From contig CM028901.1 in assembly GCA_016801885.1 (NCBI GenBank), forward strand, positions 12,333,283-12,397,282: DNA of 64,000 nt, in the 5' to 3' direction. The DNA is from Toxotes chatareus (Eukaryota > Chordata > Actinopteri > Toxotidae). The position numbers were made by a program, and so were the translations under genes. Below, in pieces: positions 12,118 through 24,540 of this stretch; position 1 is the stretch's first letter; each line of letters opens with the position of its first letter. The notes below the pieces were generated by a model, which was not told the DNA's origin, searched no databases, and saw nothing but the letters and a program-made list of their open reading frames with translations.

Positions 12118-13821
12118 AAATCATATCTTTTTTTTTTTTTTTTTTTGTGTATGGTTTTATGCTTGAAGAAAGCCAAAGAAAACTCAGTCAGACATGTTGC
12201 TGGATCTATAATGGAGTCAGTAGGTTCAATGTTTGATCGGGACTTGCGACTGGATGACAGCCAAGAAATATATATAATATTATATATATATATATATATT
12301 TTTTTTTCAAAAAAGGTTAAAACACTAGTTTTCACCGTATCTCCAAATTAAGAAATGACAAAGCTTCTCATGATTTAAAACAATAATTTTCAGTTGGTTT
12401 TGTGTGAGCTTGTCAGTATTTGGTGTGCCTCCTTGGATGCATTAGCTTTTGTGTTATTTATACATTGCAGCTGATGATTTTTTGTACTCTCACTCCGAAT
12501 TCGATGGCAAACAGAAACACAGAAAGGCAGAGAAAGAGAAAAAGAGACAGTAAAGTGCAAAGAAGTGTCGAATCCAGAATAGTAGGGCAGAAACACAAGA
12601 GCCAAACAGCATATCTAAAAAGAAAAGTTGCTGAGACCTGTTAAAACTAAAAATCTCTTCACTCTTCAGACTATAAATCTTGTTATCCAGCTTGCTGTAC
12701 ATCAAACAAAATACAATCACCCCACCCAATGTAAAGCGGTCTCCTGTATTACAACTAAAGATCCCTACAGAAAAGGTGTTGCCAGGAATATATGTCAGGG
12801 CTAAAAGTTTGCCTTTTCACTTGCAGACTGTGCAGAATTGTGACATTTGGTAACAGCAGTCTCCTGGAGTGTCCAATATGTTTTTTTTCCCCTCTTTTAG
12901 CAGAAACCATTTTTTTTCTGGTTGTATATCACCCTGATGGGCAGTGGTCTCCCTGTGACAGGCAGATTCAGTGAATAAGCCTCAACCACAGAGACGCAGC
13001 CATCAAACCTGGGCAAACATCTTTTTGATACTCTGCTTTGGAAACTTTCATTTTCATCTTTCATTTTTGAATGGTGTGATGGAATAAGATGAAGGAACAG
13101 TGTGAACAAAGTGGGTAGTGGTCGGAAGCTTCTTGAGATAATTGTTTTAAGCTTCAGGAACATACACTTCCTATAGCTGTACAGCTGTTTTGATGTCAGT
13201 TGCATCTCCACATCGCTTCCTTTGTGTTTTGTGTTTCATTCTGTATGCCTCTTTATAGCATGATGGTGAGTAGGAGTGAATACAGATCTAAAATATGAAA
13301 ATAGATGGAAATCTGATCATTTATGTCCAAACTACAACTACTCGCTGCAGACAATCTATAATATACAGAGGCCACACACATTGTGCTTACAGTCACAAGT
13401 AAACATAGGCACTGAAGACACACCTTTATGTATGGGTATGTTCACACAGTTAATCGTTTTTACGCAAAGCCAAATAAGCGAGAGCCCGATTTCTGCAATC
13501 CATGGATGTTTTGTCACAGTTCCCTATAGAGATCCAGCTGATGACATCTATATAACTGAGCAATTACCATACTCAGAGAATCAAGGGTTATGTCAGCGCA
13601 TATGGAAATCATTCTGGGACTGACAGTGAAAGCATTTCTCCTCAAGGAATTGTTGCTGGCTCCCCATCACCTCACGCTGCTTCTTATTTTCATGCCCATC
13701 ACTCTACTTCAAAAGAAGACAGGGAGCTTTCTTCGCTGGCGGCCTGTTCACCACAGTAAAAGAAAAGATCTTCATCCATTTGGACTTGGATGACAGTAGA
13801 CTTCAATAAATTAATGGAGTT
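12118..13821. other. AT-rich non-coding stretch
   Basis: No gene recognised. It holds a T-run at 12129-12146, a TA-rich run at about 12267-12300, and otherwise unique sequence. Short frames across the T and TA runs encode only Phe, Tyr and Ile repeats. Confidence 0.5.
12267..12300. repeat. (TA)n-rich low-complexity run
   Basis: Imperfect alternating TA sequence followed by a T-run, 150 bases downstream of the Tc1 element. Self-complementary and able to form a cruciform. Confidence 0.9.
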
Positions 13822-13878
13822 GAGAGGCGGGGTGCACCACAGACAGGTCGCCAGCCGCCTGTCACAAGGGCCAACATA
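13822..13878. mobile_element. Fragment of a common teleost interspersed repeat
   Basis: The segment reads GAGGCGGGGTGCACC, then GACAGGTCGCCAG, then CACAAGGGCCAACATAT. I recognise this as a piece of a widespread fish repeat that normally continues into a block about a header and footer of inverted text; here only about 57 bases remain recognisable and the rest has decayed or was never present. Orientation and class are not certain. Confidence 0.55.
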
Positions 13879-15840
13879 TGGTAAAGGTAATGAAAGCCAA
13901 AATTTAGTTGGGTCATGACTACAACAGACTGCAAAAGAGAAATGGTAATGGTATAAAAAGTATAAAAGTTAAGGAACAATGGTTATTCACATGTCCTGTT
14001 CTGCCCTTTCCAGTGCACTAAAAGCAGTGTGGCCTTCCGTCTGCTTCTTCAAAGCGAACCTGGCCACCTTTGCTCCAGACATCAAGTCTTAGCCTTAAAC
14101 CACAAATTGCAGGGATGCCTCAAAGGGGCTTGTAAGTGCAGAAAACAACACATTCTATCCTTGGACCCTCAGTTCAGATGAGAAAATCTCTAATAGTTTA
14201 TCATCTTCCTAAGAAAACCACAGACTTGTAAAGCCATGAGGAAAAAGTTGAGAGAGGGAGACTGGCATAAAGTCAGGCCAAGGGCGAAATATAAAATCCT
14301 CATGTATATACAATCTCCAAAAACATCCCAGCAACCTGATTTTAGGGACTAGAAAAATCTCTGCTTTTACACCTTTTAAAGTACATTTAAAAATATAGAT
14401 CTTAAAGTTTGTTTGCTTGTTTTTAATTAGTGCTGGTCATAGTATAGAATTATTTTGTTTTGCACTTGATTGGTAGAGTTTCCTTGTTTTGTGTTAATAA
14501 TGTGGTAAAACCAACATGTATAACATATATCTAGAAATTCTATACTGTATTTGGTTGTACTGTTATTTAGCGGTCTGTGCCGTGGCTGCACAGCATCTGT
14601 CAATTTATTATTGACTGATTCTGAGGCAGATTAGCACATGTTCACATTTGGAGATGAACCACTGACAAGAAGAGAAATCTTGTTCATCTAATTAGAAAAG
14701 AAAAAGAAGACAGGACATCAACTGAATAATATATAAAGAAGAAAAAAAGTTTCTTTCCAAAATGTATACATTTTTCCAACAGGATTCCTTCATTATTATC
14801 TCTCTAATCAGAAACTACAAACAGAAAGTAATTTGAAGGAAATGGCAAATCACTCATTCCCTCATCTTCCTTGTGATTGGAAGGTGAGGCAGCTACTGTC
14901 TGCACGCAGATGATAAGATATTGATCAACGTCACATCTCTGTCACTCGACTGTTGGACCTGTGATGAAAGTTCGAATAGATAACAGGAAGGGATTATTAT
15001 GACGGGCAATAACATGTTATTAACAATTCATCTTTGCTTGTGTTGCTGCTTCGATGGAAAACTTTACAGAGAGAAGCATGAAAGTAGAAGTGTTTAACAG
15101 AAAGACAGCCAGAGAAAGAGATTTTGTGTGTTGGAACATATAGGCAAGCATGGTGTGTTTAACATCCACGACAGCAACAGGGACATGAGCACTGGGAGTG
15201 TTTCGTCTCTTTGCCAGTGCCCTCCCTCCATTCAGCTTGTTAAAGGCAGCCCCATGTAAGCACCCCGCCAGCCTGTTAGGGGAGGGATAATGAAGTAATC
15301 CATAGTCATTACTCAACCATCACCCTTGGTGTGCACAGGCCGCCATGGACCACTTAGTTGGAGGTGTGTCAGCGTGTGTGTGTATGTGGAGGAAGGCATC
15401 CAGTGAAGGCATTAGTAGCGCGGAGGGTTAGAGGGGGTCAGTGTGGGACACGGGGACAGTGTCCACGGGGTGTGCTGAGAACAGGGTGAGGGACAGGGAG
15501 CCTGGCAGGGTGTAAGTGTGGCTGTTGTGGTATACTTTAATTACAGCTGAAGGATAATTTGAGGAATTATTGATCCCGTTGCTGTGGCTGGGGAGGAGGA
15601 TTTCTCTCTGCTGTTATGACCTGCTGGCCCACGGGGGGGGGGGCATGGGTGAGGAAGGTGGGAGGAAAGTTCAGGAGGACAATAGGTAGAGGTGGTGGCA
15701 GGCAGGCGAGGAGGCTTAATGTCACCATAAAGTTCAGTATTATCACCCTGACCAGCCATCCGGGGAGTAAACCTGTAAATAAGCAAGGCAGCACATGCTA
15801 CATTACTAAGGATGCTGATTTAAGACTATTTGTTTTGTGC
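13879..15840. other. Unique non-coding stretch, nothing recognised
   Basis: No exon, RNA gene or mobile element seen. G-rich patches occur at about 15360-15520 and a G-run at 15634-15643; opposing frames near 15541-15906 reflect this base composition. Confidence 0.5.
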
Positions 15841-15849
15841 GCCTATTTA

Positions 15850-16400
15850 TTTTTGCATGATGCCACAATTTACAAGAGGCAAGCAGGACAAGGAATGCAG
15901 CCCTGATACAACATCAAACACAACAGCATGACTCACAGCCGGACCCAAAGCCAATTCCCAGGTATTAGAGTGCTTTAAGTTTTATGATCCCCTATCACCA
16001 AACCTAATATAATTACCCTGCAAGGGCACTCTGTCTTTCAGCTACGGGGGGCGAAATGGGATGCTTGAAGAAAGGGGGTGGATGCAGTGGTGGCAGCGGT
16101 GGGCGGATGAGTGGCTATGAAGAGAGGGCATATGAAGAGAAGAGATACACATCGTTTGTAGTTGGTTTTTTTTTTTTTTTATACATACCCGAGCCCCTCA
16201 TCAACACACACGCATGTCCACACACACCGAGCCTCTCAGATGGTGTTAAGTGGTGGTCCACCATCATATGGGCAGTGACCTTAACCGTGTTGTTATTAAT
16301 TGCCTCATTATTTTAATTAAGAAGTAACACCCAGTGTGAAGTGGAATTGACAAGAGTCTGTGTAATTAATAGAGTCCATTCTGAAGGTCAATCCTTGGTG
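15850..16400. promoter_or_regulatory. Candidate conserved non-coding block
   Basis: Mostly non-repetitive sequence of balanced composition, rich in ATTA/TAAT homeodomain-type cores, notably at 16291-16325 where a TTAATT core occurs twice, and at 16361-16372. This is the texture typical of developmental enhancers in fish, but conservation has not been tested. A (T)n run at 16166-16180 interrupts it. Inference only. Confidence 0.3.
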
Positions 16401-16417
16401 CTTCTGTAAGGATCAAG

Positions 16418-16418
<1 letters not shown>

Positions 16419-16456
<38 letters not shown>
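16419..16456. repeat. (TG)n microsatellite, 19 units
   Basis: Perfect dinucleotide run of 38 bases between two candidate non-coding regulatory blocks. Confidence 0.97.
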
Positions 16457-16457
<1 letters not shown>

Positions 16458-16539
16458 TTTCTCCTCTCCGCTATTTTATCATCCTGCATGTTGTTGTATG
16501 AGACTAGTATGATTAGCTCTTGTCACACCGACCCATAAG

Positions 16540-16700
16540 TCATTGCCTCCCTGACTCCTCAATCTCTGCTCGCTCCGCCGAAATGCGAAATGTGTCACTG
16601 TGGCCACAAGTGATATACGCCGCCATTATGAATAAAATAACCATCGTTAGGATGTCCAATACTGCATTATCTATGTCCCTGTCTCTCATGCTTGGGCTGT
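16540..16700. promoter_or_regulatory. Candidate conserved non-coding block
   Basis: Unique sequence with more CpG dinucleotides than the surroundings (for example GCTCCGCCGAAATGCG near 16572 and GCCGCCATTATG near 16620). The GCCGCCATTATG stretch carries a CCGCCAT core like the YY1 recognition motif. Open frames on both strands (about 60 codons) have no recognisable domain. Function is inferred from texture only. Confidence 0.3.
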
Positions 16701-18430
16701 AAGACTCCAGCTCCACAGCCACAAGGTCAAGCTGTGAGTTCAGAGTTGATGTTTTGTTCTGTGTTCATCCTCCAGAGGTCAAGCAACACTTTCAGCCATT
16801 ACTCCATTACCCATTTCCTCTGGCTAGAAATTGTATGTCCCTCACCTCATCTTGCGCTTTTTGTGGAGTCTGAGCTTGTTTCAGCCACGTTTGTCTATCT
16901 TGCAGCTCGAGGCTGCAGCGTGAGGGACGCATCAAAAATTCATGCTGAGGTAGAGCCACTGAGATAGACAGGAGCATGAGGAGCAATGTCTGGGAGAGTG
17001 ACAGAGAGAGATGGAGAGAGAAGGTTACGGTGGCAGCTGAAGGAGTCACAAATGAGAAAGTCTGGGAGAAAACGTGTATGACACATGAAGGATGGCGAGT
17101 CAGAGTACAGAGCAGAAGGCAGTGCCGTGGCGGCGGTGTAAACAGTTAATGGCTGGCCGGCATTCTTCTTTTAAAAGGTTAATTGCATCTAATCTGTGCA
17201 CGAGAAGCTGTGTCAGAGAAAGAGACATTAATAAGGCACGACAAGGCAGAGGAGCAGGACGGGCAGCAGTCTGGGGATGGGAGGGATAGACACGTACCAA
17301 CATTCACTCTGGCTACACCAGCCAGCTAACAGGACTAGATAAAAAGACTAATCAGTCATCAGAGAGAAGAGGAGGAGAGATGGAGAGAGGGAAGTTGATG
17401 AAAGAAATGGGATGCATAGACCTTAAAAAATAAGGTCGCTGTTGGTTATACAATTGCAGCTTTTGCTTAGCTGTATGAAAACACCATTTCTAATTTAGTG
17501 TATATCTGCTTTACGATCGCGAAGAGAATTTTCTGTAACAAAGACATTTTTTGTCTTTGAAACATCTAACTCAATTCCCTGTACCTACTCTGAAAAGACA
17601 GCCATCTGATAATGTTGCATCCCTTTGGGGTAAAATATTGCCAGGAAGTGAAATCCAAGAAAAGAATGCTGAAAATAATCTCTTAGAAAAATCAAAGCAA
17701 AATAAAGGGAACAAAGGAGTCTGTGCTCCAACTCTGCATCAACACAGGAATGAACTTTATGTGTATTTTGTACATACAAAGGAAGGCTCTTTCAATGCAA
17801 AGATCACACCTGTGCACGCATAGACCTGAATGTGCAATGTGTGATACAAATGTATACATTCAAACAAAACCAGCAAGCAAAGCAAGACCTGGTTCTGTCA
17901 GTGTCACTGAGTCGTCTTATATCAAAGAAAACAAGATCTGAGTCATCTGCTCCACGGTGAAGCTTTGTTTTAACTTCAGACAGAGAGTGGAAGTGATGGG
18001 TGTGAGACAACAGTAGCAAGACTGCTCTCTGCAGAGACACTAATCCTCGTGATGGCATTATCATCCACACATCAGCCCACTATAGAGTAGGCAGGCACGA
18101 GTGTAGGACGTGCTGCTCACTGTGACAGCTGGGGTCTTTATGCTCGGGAGGGAGGAACAGCTCATTACTGAAGATGTTTTGCAGTGTTTTGATGGGTAAA
18201 TAGAAAAACTGCTATCAAAAGCCAGCGCTGACAGCCACCGCATTGCCTCCCACTTAATCTGGATACGCATGAATGAAAAAAAGGATAATATCATCAGCAT
18301 ACTGTCATATCTTTTTTTATAAAGGGAAGTGAGAATATTGGCTGCCCCTTTTTCAATCAGTAATTTGTGTATCAATGGGCAGCTGTCAATGGAGGTACTC
18401 TGAAGTGGCAGTTGGAAGATAAGGTTTATA
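16701..18430. other. Unique non-coding stretch
   Basis: No recognised exon, RNA gene or transposon. Purine-rich patches occur at about 16990-17030 and 17360-17400. Small opposing frames lack recognisable domains. Confidence 0.45.
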
Positions 18431-18439
18431 ATTAGCCCC

Positions 18440-18770
18440 TCGCTGTGAGGAGGTGAATGAAGCTGCAGGTAAGGAGAGGCCGACAATGTCTCGGGCATCT
18501 ACCCTCCTCCTCTTTTGCCACCCACTTCAAAGATTGAGATGAGAAATCAGTGGGTGTAAAAGTCAATTGCCTCCAACAAAACTTGTGGCGGATGGTTGCA
18601 ATCTGACTGTGGCGCAGTGATTGCGTTTTATTGTCCAAGTGCTTTGGTCTTAAAGCTTCGCTGTGTCATCAGCTGGCAACTCACCCCTGTACCCCTTGCA
18701 GATGCTCCCAGCAAATTCATTGCTCATCAATCCATCACATGGGTTTTTATTTGCAGAAGGATTCAGAAGA
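18440..18770. promoter_or_regulatory. Candidate conserved non-coding block
   Basis: Non-repetitive sequence with balanced composition and ordered short motifs (for example TTCAAAGATTGAGATG near 18526, a TCF/LEF-like CTTTGA/TCAAAG core, and GGCGCAGTGATTG near 18611). No protein match in any frame. Called from texture only. Confidence 0.25.
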
Positions 18771-18774
18771 GGGG

Positions 18775-21366
18775 AAGGTGTTGTGTTGTTTCTCTCTCCC
18801 TACATGGGAGTGAGGAGGAAGGACTGCATCTCATTCTAATCAGACATTCAGGTGGGAAGACTGTTGCTGCTTGATTAATCTTTTGTTGATATAGATTGTT
18901 GATAGTCATACTTTTGAGATTAACAACACACTTCTTTTATGGAAAACAACAATCGGAAGTAACTTCATTTCTTTTATCAAAGGTGCACCTACTAATGGGA
19001 CAAAACCCTGGGCAGAATATTCAGAACTTATAAGTTATTCAACAAATGAATAACTCAACTTGTCATCTCTGACTTGGCTGCTAACACTGAAGAGTTGCAA
19101 AGTCCGCAGCTACCCTTTCAAAAAGTGCAACCCTCAGAGGCTTGATGAGGCTCATCCTGATTGGCTAAATAGATAGATGCAAATTTGGTTTTGAAGACAG
19201 ATGCCTGAAGGCCAGACATCCACCATTAAAGAGTAAAGCCTGTGTGGAATTTTCCTCAGACATTGTGTGTTTAAGGTTAAATTACTGCTGGCATCAAAAG
19301 CAGACAAAAGAGGAGAAGTGAAGTTGGTCTGGTTTTAAATTAATTTACCTGACAGTGTCACTATCCTGGTGTCTTGGTACGTGCGTGTCTATGTGTAGGT
19401 GATTGTGTGTGTTCTTTGCACGCACATTTGTGTGTTTTTTTTCACTTGGCAACTGAGCTTAGGTCAGATCAGGCTTGACACTATGCACTTTGTTCTTGGC
19501 TGAATGACAGAGACCCCATTTGCTGGATGCAAATTAGGAGCATTGTCAGTGATCCTAATTCAAAACAGCTCTTCTTCCTTTAAAAGTGTGGCTTTTTTTT
19601 TTAACAAAAGTGTTAATAGATGGGTAGTTCTCCACAGTGGAAGTGATTCTGTTGTGGATAAGAATGAATAATGTCGCTGAGAGTAAGTTCCATTCAGTGA
19701 GTGCACATGAACTTTAACTCACACACTGTAGTGTCGACTCATGAAATTGTAACTCATTTTGAAAAAGCCAGTTGCCAGCAAATGTGAATGGCCTCATCCA
19801 GATTCACACAATCAATCTGCTTTTTGGCAAAGAGGAGTTATACAACAAAGAGGAGGGGAAAAAATATCAGCAAATGAAACAAAGGAGACCGGCTGCTGCA
19901 ACTTTCTGTTGAGTAATCAAGTAACTGACTAAAAGTAGGAATAATGTACAGTATAATGTGTCCTCCACAAATGTAACCTATCAAGGGAATTCACAAATGG
20001 GAGCTATAACTTAACTTAGAAAATAGTTAACCACAGCAGAATTCGGCAGATCTCGAGTGATTTGTTGCAAAAATAAATCTCAGAGACAGCACATCAGTAA
20101 GTAAAAAAAAAAAAAACTCATATCCATTTGCAAGGCAAATTTTTCCTCCAGAGAAGTAGCCTAATGTATGGTACAGAAACTTGATGCTTTTTTATTCAAA
20201 GTGAAAAATGACACACCTAAAGGCTGCTGGGGGCTTCACACAGAATGTAGGATGGCCTCAAATATGAGACTGTAGGAGGTTCTGTTAGTGCCAAAATGGG
20301 TTGACACCTCTAACTACCGACATAAATTCTGTCTTTTGACTTTGCTCATTTCATTTCTATAACTTTGCATATCACAAATTTCCTGCATGGTGGTGAGTCA
20401 GTCAGTGGCTTGGCTGAGAGTGGCTCTTTTTCAAGACAGCACTATAACATCAGGTTCAGTATAGTTATCTGTAGCTTTGAGGCAGGTCAGAAGAAAAGCA
20501 TGTGACCACAGCTCGGCCATGTGGCCAGTGGAAACGGGGAAATTGGAAATAGGGCATTAGTCTATCAAACTGGTGTAAACTCAGATTTTTCGGGTAGGCT
20601 TACCATAAAGCATGTAAATGCTTTAATCTTAGTATTACATTAATCTGGTTATTCAGAGTAGCCAGGTTATACTGCGTGTGAAAATGTATTGAGTTTTGGC
20701 TGACTTATTCCAACCAATTTTCTCTGTGTCATGTTCGTGAGCCACTTTTTAATCAAGCCTATAATGTTATAACTGTACTTGTGGAAGAGGAACAGGCTTA
20801 ATGACGACTGGCCCTGTCTGCTATTATAGCACACAATCCCCAGGGAACATGCTTGGCAGGTACCACAATGCCTTGTTCGACAGCGGTCACCGCCACATTA
20901 ACAGAACCACACTTGTTGTGTCTTGTTGATGTGTCGGGTATGACATATTGTGTACGGATTACATGAAAAAGGCAGCGTGATACTGCAGGAACATAAGTCC
21001 ATTCAGTGTGAATGATGTGCTGCTGCCCCTGGAGTGATTCCTGTCATGATGGAAAGCTTCCCGCACATGTACCTTCCCCTGTTCTGAAACATGTTTCTGC
21101 AGTTTTAATAAAACAGTTGATGTTGAGTTGAGCTCAAATTAAAGATGAATAAACTCTAACCATGTGTACAGTAGACTATGTCTTTACTGTAGACCTGCTT
21201 TGTGGATTGAGGCTGCTCAGACAAGTATGTTTTCAAAGGAAACTCTTGCAGTGTTGCTTAAAATCTACTGTATGTATATATCATTTAAAAAAAAAAAAAA
21301 TCTGAAGTATTCCAAATGAATATATTTGTTTACCACCAACATGTGGAGTCACTCGAACACAAACAC
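18775..21366. other. Unique non-coding stretch
   Basis: No gene or recognised repeat. Short A-runs occur at about 20104-20116 and 21287-21300. The interval 20815-20960 is somewhat less AT-rich but shows no coding signal. Confidence 0.45.
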
Positions 21367-21394
21367 TAAATAAATAAATAAATAAATAAATAAA
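21367..21394. repeat. (TAAA)7 microsatellite
   Basis: Seven perfect TAAA units. On the reverse strand it gives the Tyr-Leu-Phe-Ile repeat in a short frame, which is therefore not a gene. Confidence 0.97.
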
Positions 21395-23035
21395 AGATCT
21401 TGATTGACTGTTTAATACTCTGTGAATGATTAGATTGTTTATCACGCGGCATGGGTGTATTCTGCAGGCTTCCTTGGCAAAAGACATTTTCATAAGCGCC
21501 TATTGTGCCCCCCCCCATTGCTCAGACAGATGTGTATTGTAGAAATCAATTTTAATTTGGACATAATTCAGCATGTCAGAAATGTCAAATACATGCAGAT
21601 GTGTGAACGACAGATTCAGTGCATGCACCGAAGCTGTCAGACGAATCAGCCTTAATGCATATTCATATTTATCTTGATAAACTCACAAGGGTTAACAATT
21701 GTTGCTGAGGCTGGGTGGTTTCCTTAGTATGCCGACATGAGAACAAGATTCACAAAGCATCAGCCAGGCAGTTTCTCTGTGTTATTTCGCACTTTGGGGA
21801 GAGAGATAGGGTGACATGACTAAAACCCTGCCATGCTCCCCATAGGCAGCACATGTCAACCATCTTCTGGGGCCTTGTCAGCAGCCAAAAGGTTTTAATG
21901 GAACTGTGTTTTGGGATTTGCACATGTCGTCAGTCTTGTTCACGAAACTGAGAGTGTCAAGGGGGAAAGAGATAGGAGAGACCTCTTTGAGTATCAAGCC
22001 GCTGAAAGGAGACATGGCGTCCGCCGAGAGAATAGCTGCTTCAGCCCCCTTACCCTCCCCTGCCGACACACACAGATGCAAACTCACATCGTCAGCTTCT
22101 CTCCCCGAGATGTTCTCTGTGAGCGTCTAAGTTAGAGATAGGCCTGGGTGTTAGGTGATTGAACTGCCGGGCGCCTATTCTGCTCCACACATCTTCATTT
22201 AGCCAGAGTGAACACCTGCTGAGATCAGGATGTGATTCTGTTCTGTGTGCTTGTTTCTATTTCTTTGCTTCTACTACCTGTGTGCCCACGTTTGAGTGGA
22301 GTTTTTTTTTTTGTTTTTGTTTTTTTTCCCTCTTCACACATCATCCTCAGATCTGGTATCACTCATAGCATTTCATACAAAGCACACTGACAACTAGTTG
22401 TTAACCACTTTGGTTTATATTAAAGTAGCATAAATTTAAAATGTCAGGATTAAATTGTCAAGCATCAAAAGAAAATGCAACCAGTTTTGCATCTGTTTAT
22501 GTTGCCTTAATAGCATCTGCTAATGTGTGTCCCTCCTGCCCCGCTGACATTTGTGTCATTAAATGTGAATGATAACTTTTCTGCAAACTCCCCACTGGAA
22601 AAACAGCTGTTTGTCATATTTGGCACATCTGTTATGAGGTCTGATTTTAACTTACTTTTATCATTTAAGCAGAACACATACTGAGCGTTAACTGAGCAAT
22701 AAGCAACATTTTAAAATGTCTTCTAAGAAAATCAAATACCAGAGTTCTCCTGCAGGCTGTTGCTGTGAAATCTCCCATGCAATTATAGTTATTATTTCAT
22801 TAATGCATTTTGTGTTTGACCTTTTTAGCTATTACTGAAGCTATAAACATTAATAATTGCAGACTTCAAAAAATAACCATGGCAGATTGTCAATTTCACA
22901 TAAAATCTTAAAAGGATTATGCAATACATGAAAAAAAAAAAGAGGTGGATGTACTGAATTACCCATTGTGATTTTATCTGTTTTTTCTCTCTTCCTTTCA
23001 TCTTGTGTTTCTCACATGCTGTGCACTCCATGACA
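21395..23035. other. Unique non-coding stretch
   Basis: No recognised gene. The two parallel frames at about 21906-22135 (74 codons each) have no known domain. T-rich runs lie at 22301-22328. Confidence 0.45.
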
Positions 23036-23039
23036 GTTC

Positions 23040-23400
23040 AATCTCAGCTACAGTATATGACCCTGCATTTGTTGTGCGTTCATTAAAGAATATTAGGCCC
23101 CCTCTTCCATCCCTATGTGACCCCAGAGCTGTTACCACAAAGTATTACAGCATGTTGGCCCCCAGAGGATACTAATTGCTAAGCAATTACACACCAGGAG
23201 TGTCCCGTGTTGGCCATCAGACCTCTGCCCAGAATGAGTATCGCTGCAGAGAATGCCTGTGGGTTAAATTGTAAACAGAAAGCAAGTTAATGGCAATTAA
23301 CTCAGCATGATTACTACTGAATTACGCTGAAACTCTCAGGGGACATGCCTACATCAGTCTGTCGTCCTGTGGTGTTATTTGAGCGTGATACCTTGAGTGT
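23040..23400. promoter_or_regulatory. Candidate conserved non-coding block with paired TAATTG site
   Basis: Unique, balanced-composition sequence. At 23173-23189 it carries an 8-base inverted repeat TAATTGCT-A-AGCAATTA, that is two facing TAATTG homeodomain-type cores; a further TAATGGCAATTAA lies at 23288-23300. This arrangement fits a homeodomain dimer site. An inverted repeat of this size is expected several times by chance in 64 kb, so only the context makes it of interest. Confidence 0.35.
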
Positions 23401-23442
23401 GATGTAGTTACGTCATACTTATTACCAGGTTTGCTTTGAGTT

Positions 23443-23632
23443 CAGGGCTGCAACTGACAATTATTATCATTGTCATTTTTTTTTTTTTAAATAAATCCCT
23501 GAGTTTGAAAACACTGAAATGGTGAAGGTGAAAAATACCCATCACAAGTTGTAGAAGTTGAGGGTGACACCTTTGAATAGATAGAACAAAGCCCAAACAT
23601 ACTCCATTTGCAGTGATAACAAACCAAGAAGC
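23443..23632 (+). mobile_element. Degraded copy of the GGGCTGCAAC teleost repeat
   Basis: It opens with CAGGGCTGCAACTGAC and then ATTATTATCATTGTCA, and further in has GTGAAAAATACCCATCACAA and an AGCAGCGAATCC segment. These fit the start and interior of an abundant short non-autonomous repeat in percomorph genomes. Two other diverged copies start at 35323 and 49493. The class (probably a MITE-like DNA element) is from memory; ends are approximate. Confidence 0.6.
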
Positions 23633-24269
23633 AGCGAATCCAAGAAACAGAAACTACCAGTGTATGCCACTGTAGATTTTGGTCTGACTTTATGACTTAA
23701 ATGATGACTGAATTATGTAAATATCAGTGGTTCATTCAATGATCAATCAATCAGTGGTTAGCGACTTGCAAGTAATACATGAATGCAGTACAAGTAATAC
23801 ACAGACAAAAAACTGACACGCAAAGGATTGATCCATTTTTCTGTTTGCCAGGTGAACTCTGGTTGTAACTATGAATGTTCATGAATTAATATTTCTGGTG
23901 ACTTCCTGACTTTTCCTCAACCATCAGACCGACAGTATCAAAATCAAAATGTTGGAATAAAGTCTCTCTGTGCCACTAACAGGGCTTTTGATTTTGTTGT
24001 TATGATCAAAGGTGAACCTCTATCATTGAGATTTAGATACTACTACTATCAGCCAATCCTCAATATCAAGTCAAAAGGTAAATCAAACCATTAAGCACTG
24101 GTCTGTAAGTCAAAGCGAGCACACATACTTAATGCTACAGCACCGAACCTCCCTCAAAAATCAGAGACGCTTACCCAACTTAATGTCATAATCCCTTCCA
24201 CTTCATCAGAGCTGCAGAACTACCACCATGACGGCTCAGCTCACTTACCCCGTGAAGAGAACACTCAAC

Positions 24270-24540
24270 CATCCAGCCTCATCAAGTCTATTTATCAGAA
24301 TGATCTCTTTAAAGTCAGCTCTCCCCATCCCGTCGCCCTACTTAAAGCCATGTCGTGTTAGCGCCCATAGATCGTCTCCCTCATTCACGTCGTCACATCG
24401 CTGTGCTTATTCTCTCATTATAGAGAGCGGGGCATCAACTCTGTCTTCGCTGGGATTAATATAACTGGATACTTTGTCAACATGTATGAACATCTCCATT
24501 GGAGAAACTTCGTTGTCATTACATAACCCTCATTCATCAA
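24270..24540. promoter_or_regulatory. Candidate conserved non-coding block
   Basis: Unique sequence with a raised CpG count for this window (CCCGTCGCC near 24331, GTCGTGTTAGCG near 24352, TTCACGTCGTCACATCG near 24384). The open frame at 24228-24464 is Ser-rich with no recognised domain and starts within unremarkable DNA, so I read this as non-coding. Function inferred from texture only. Confidence 0.3.
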
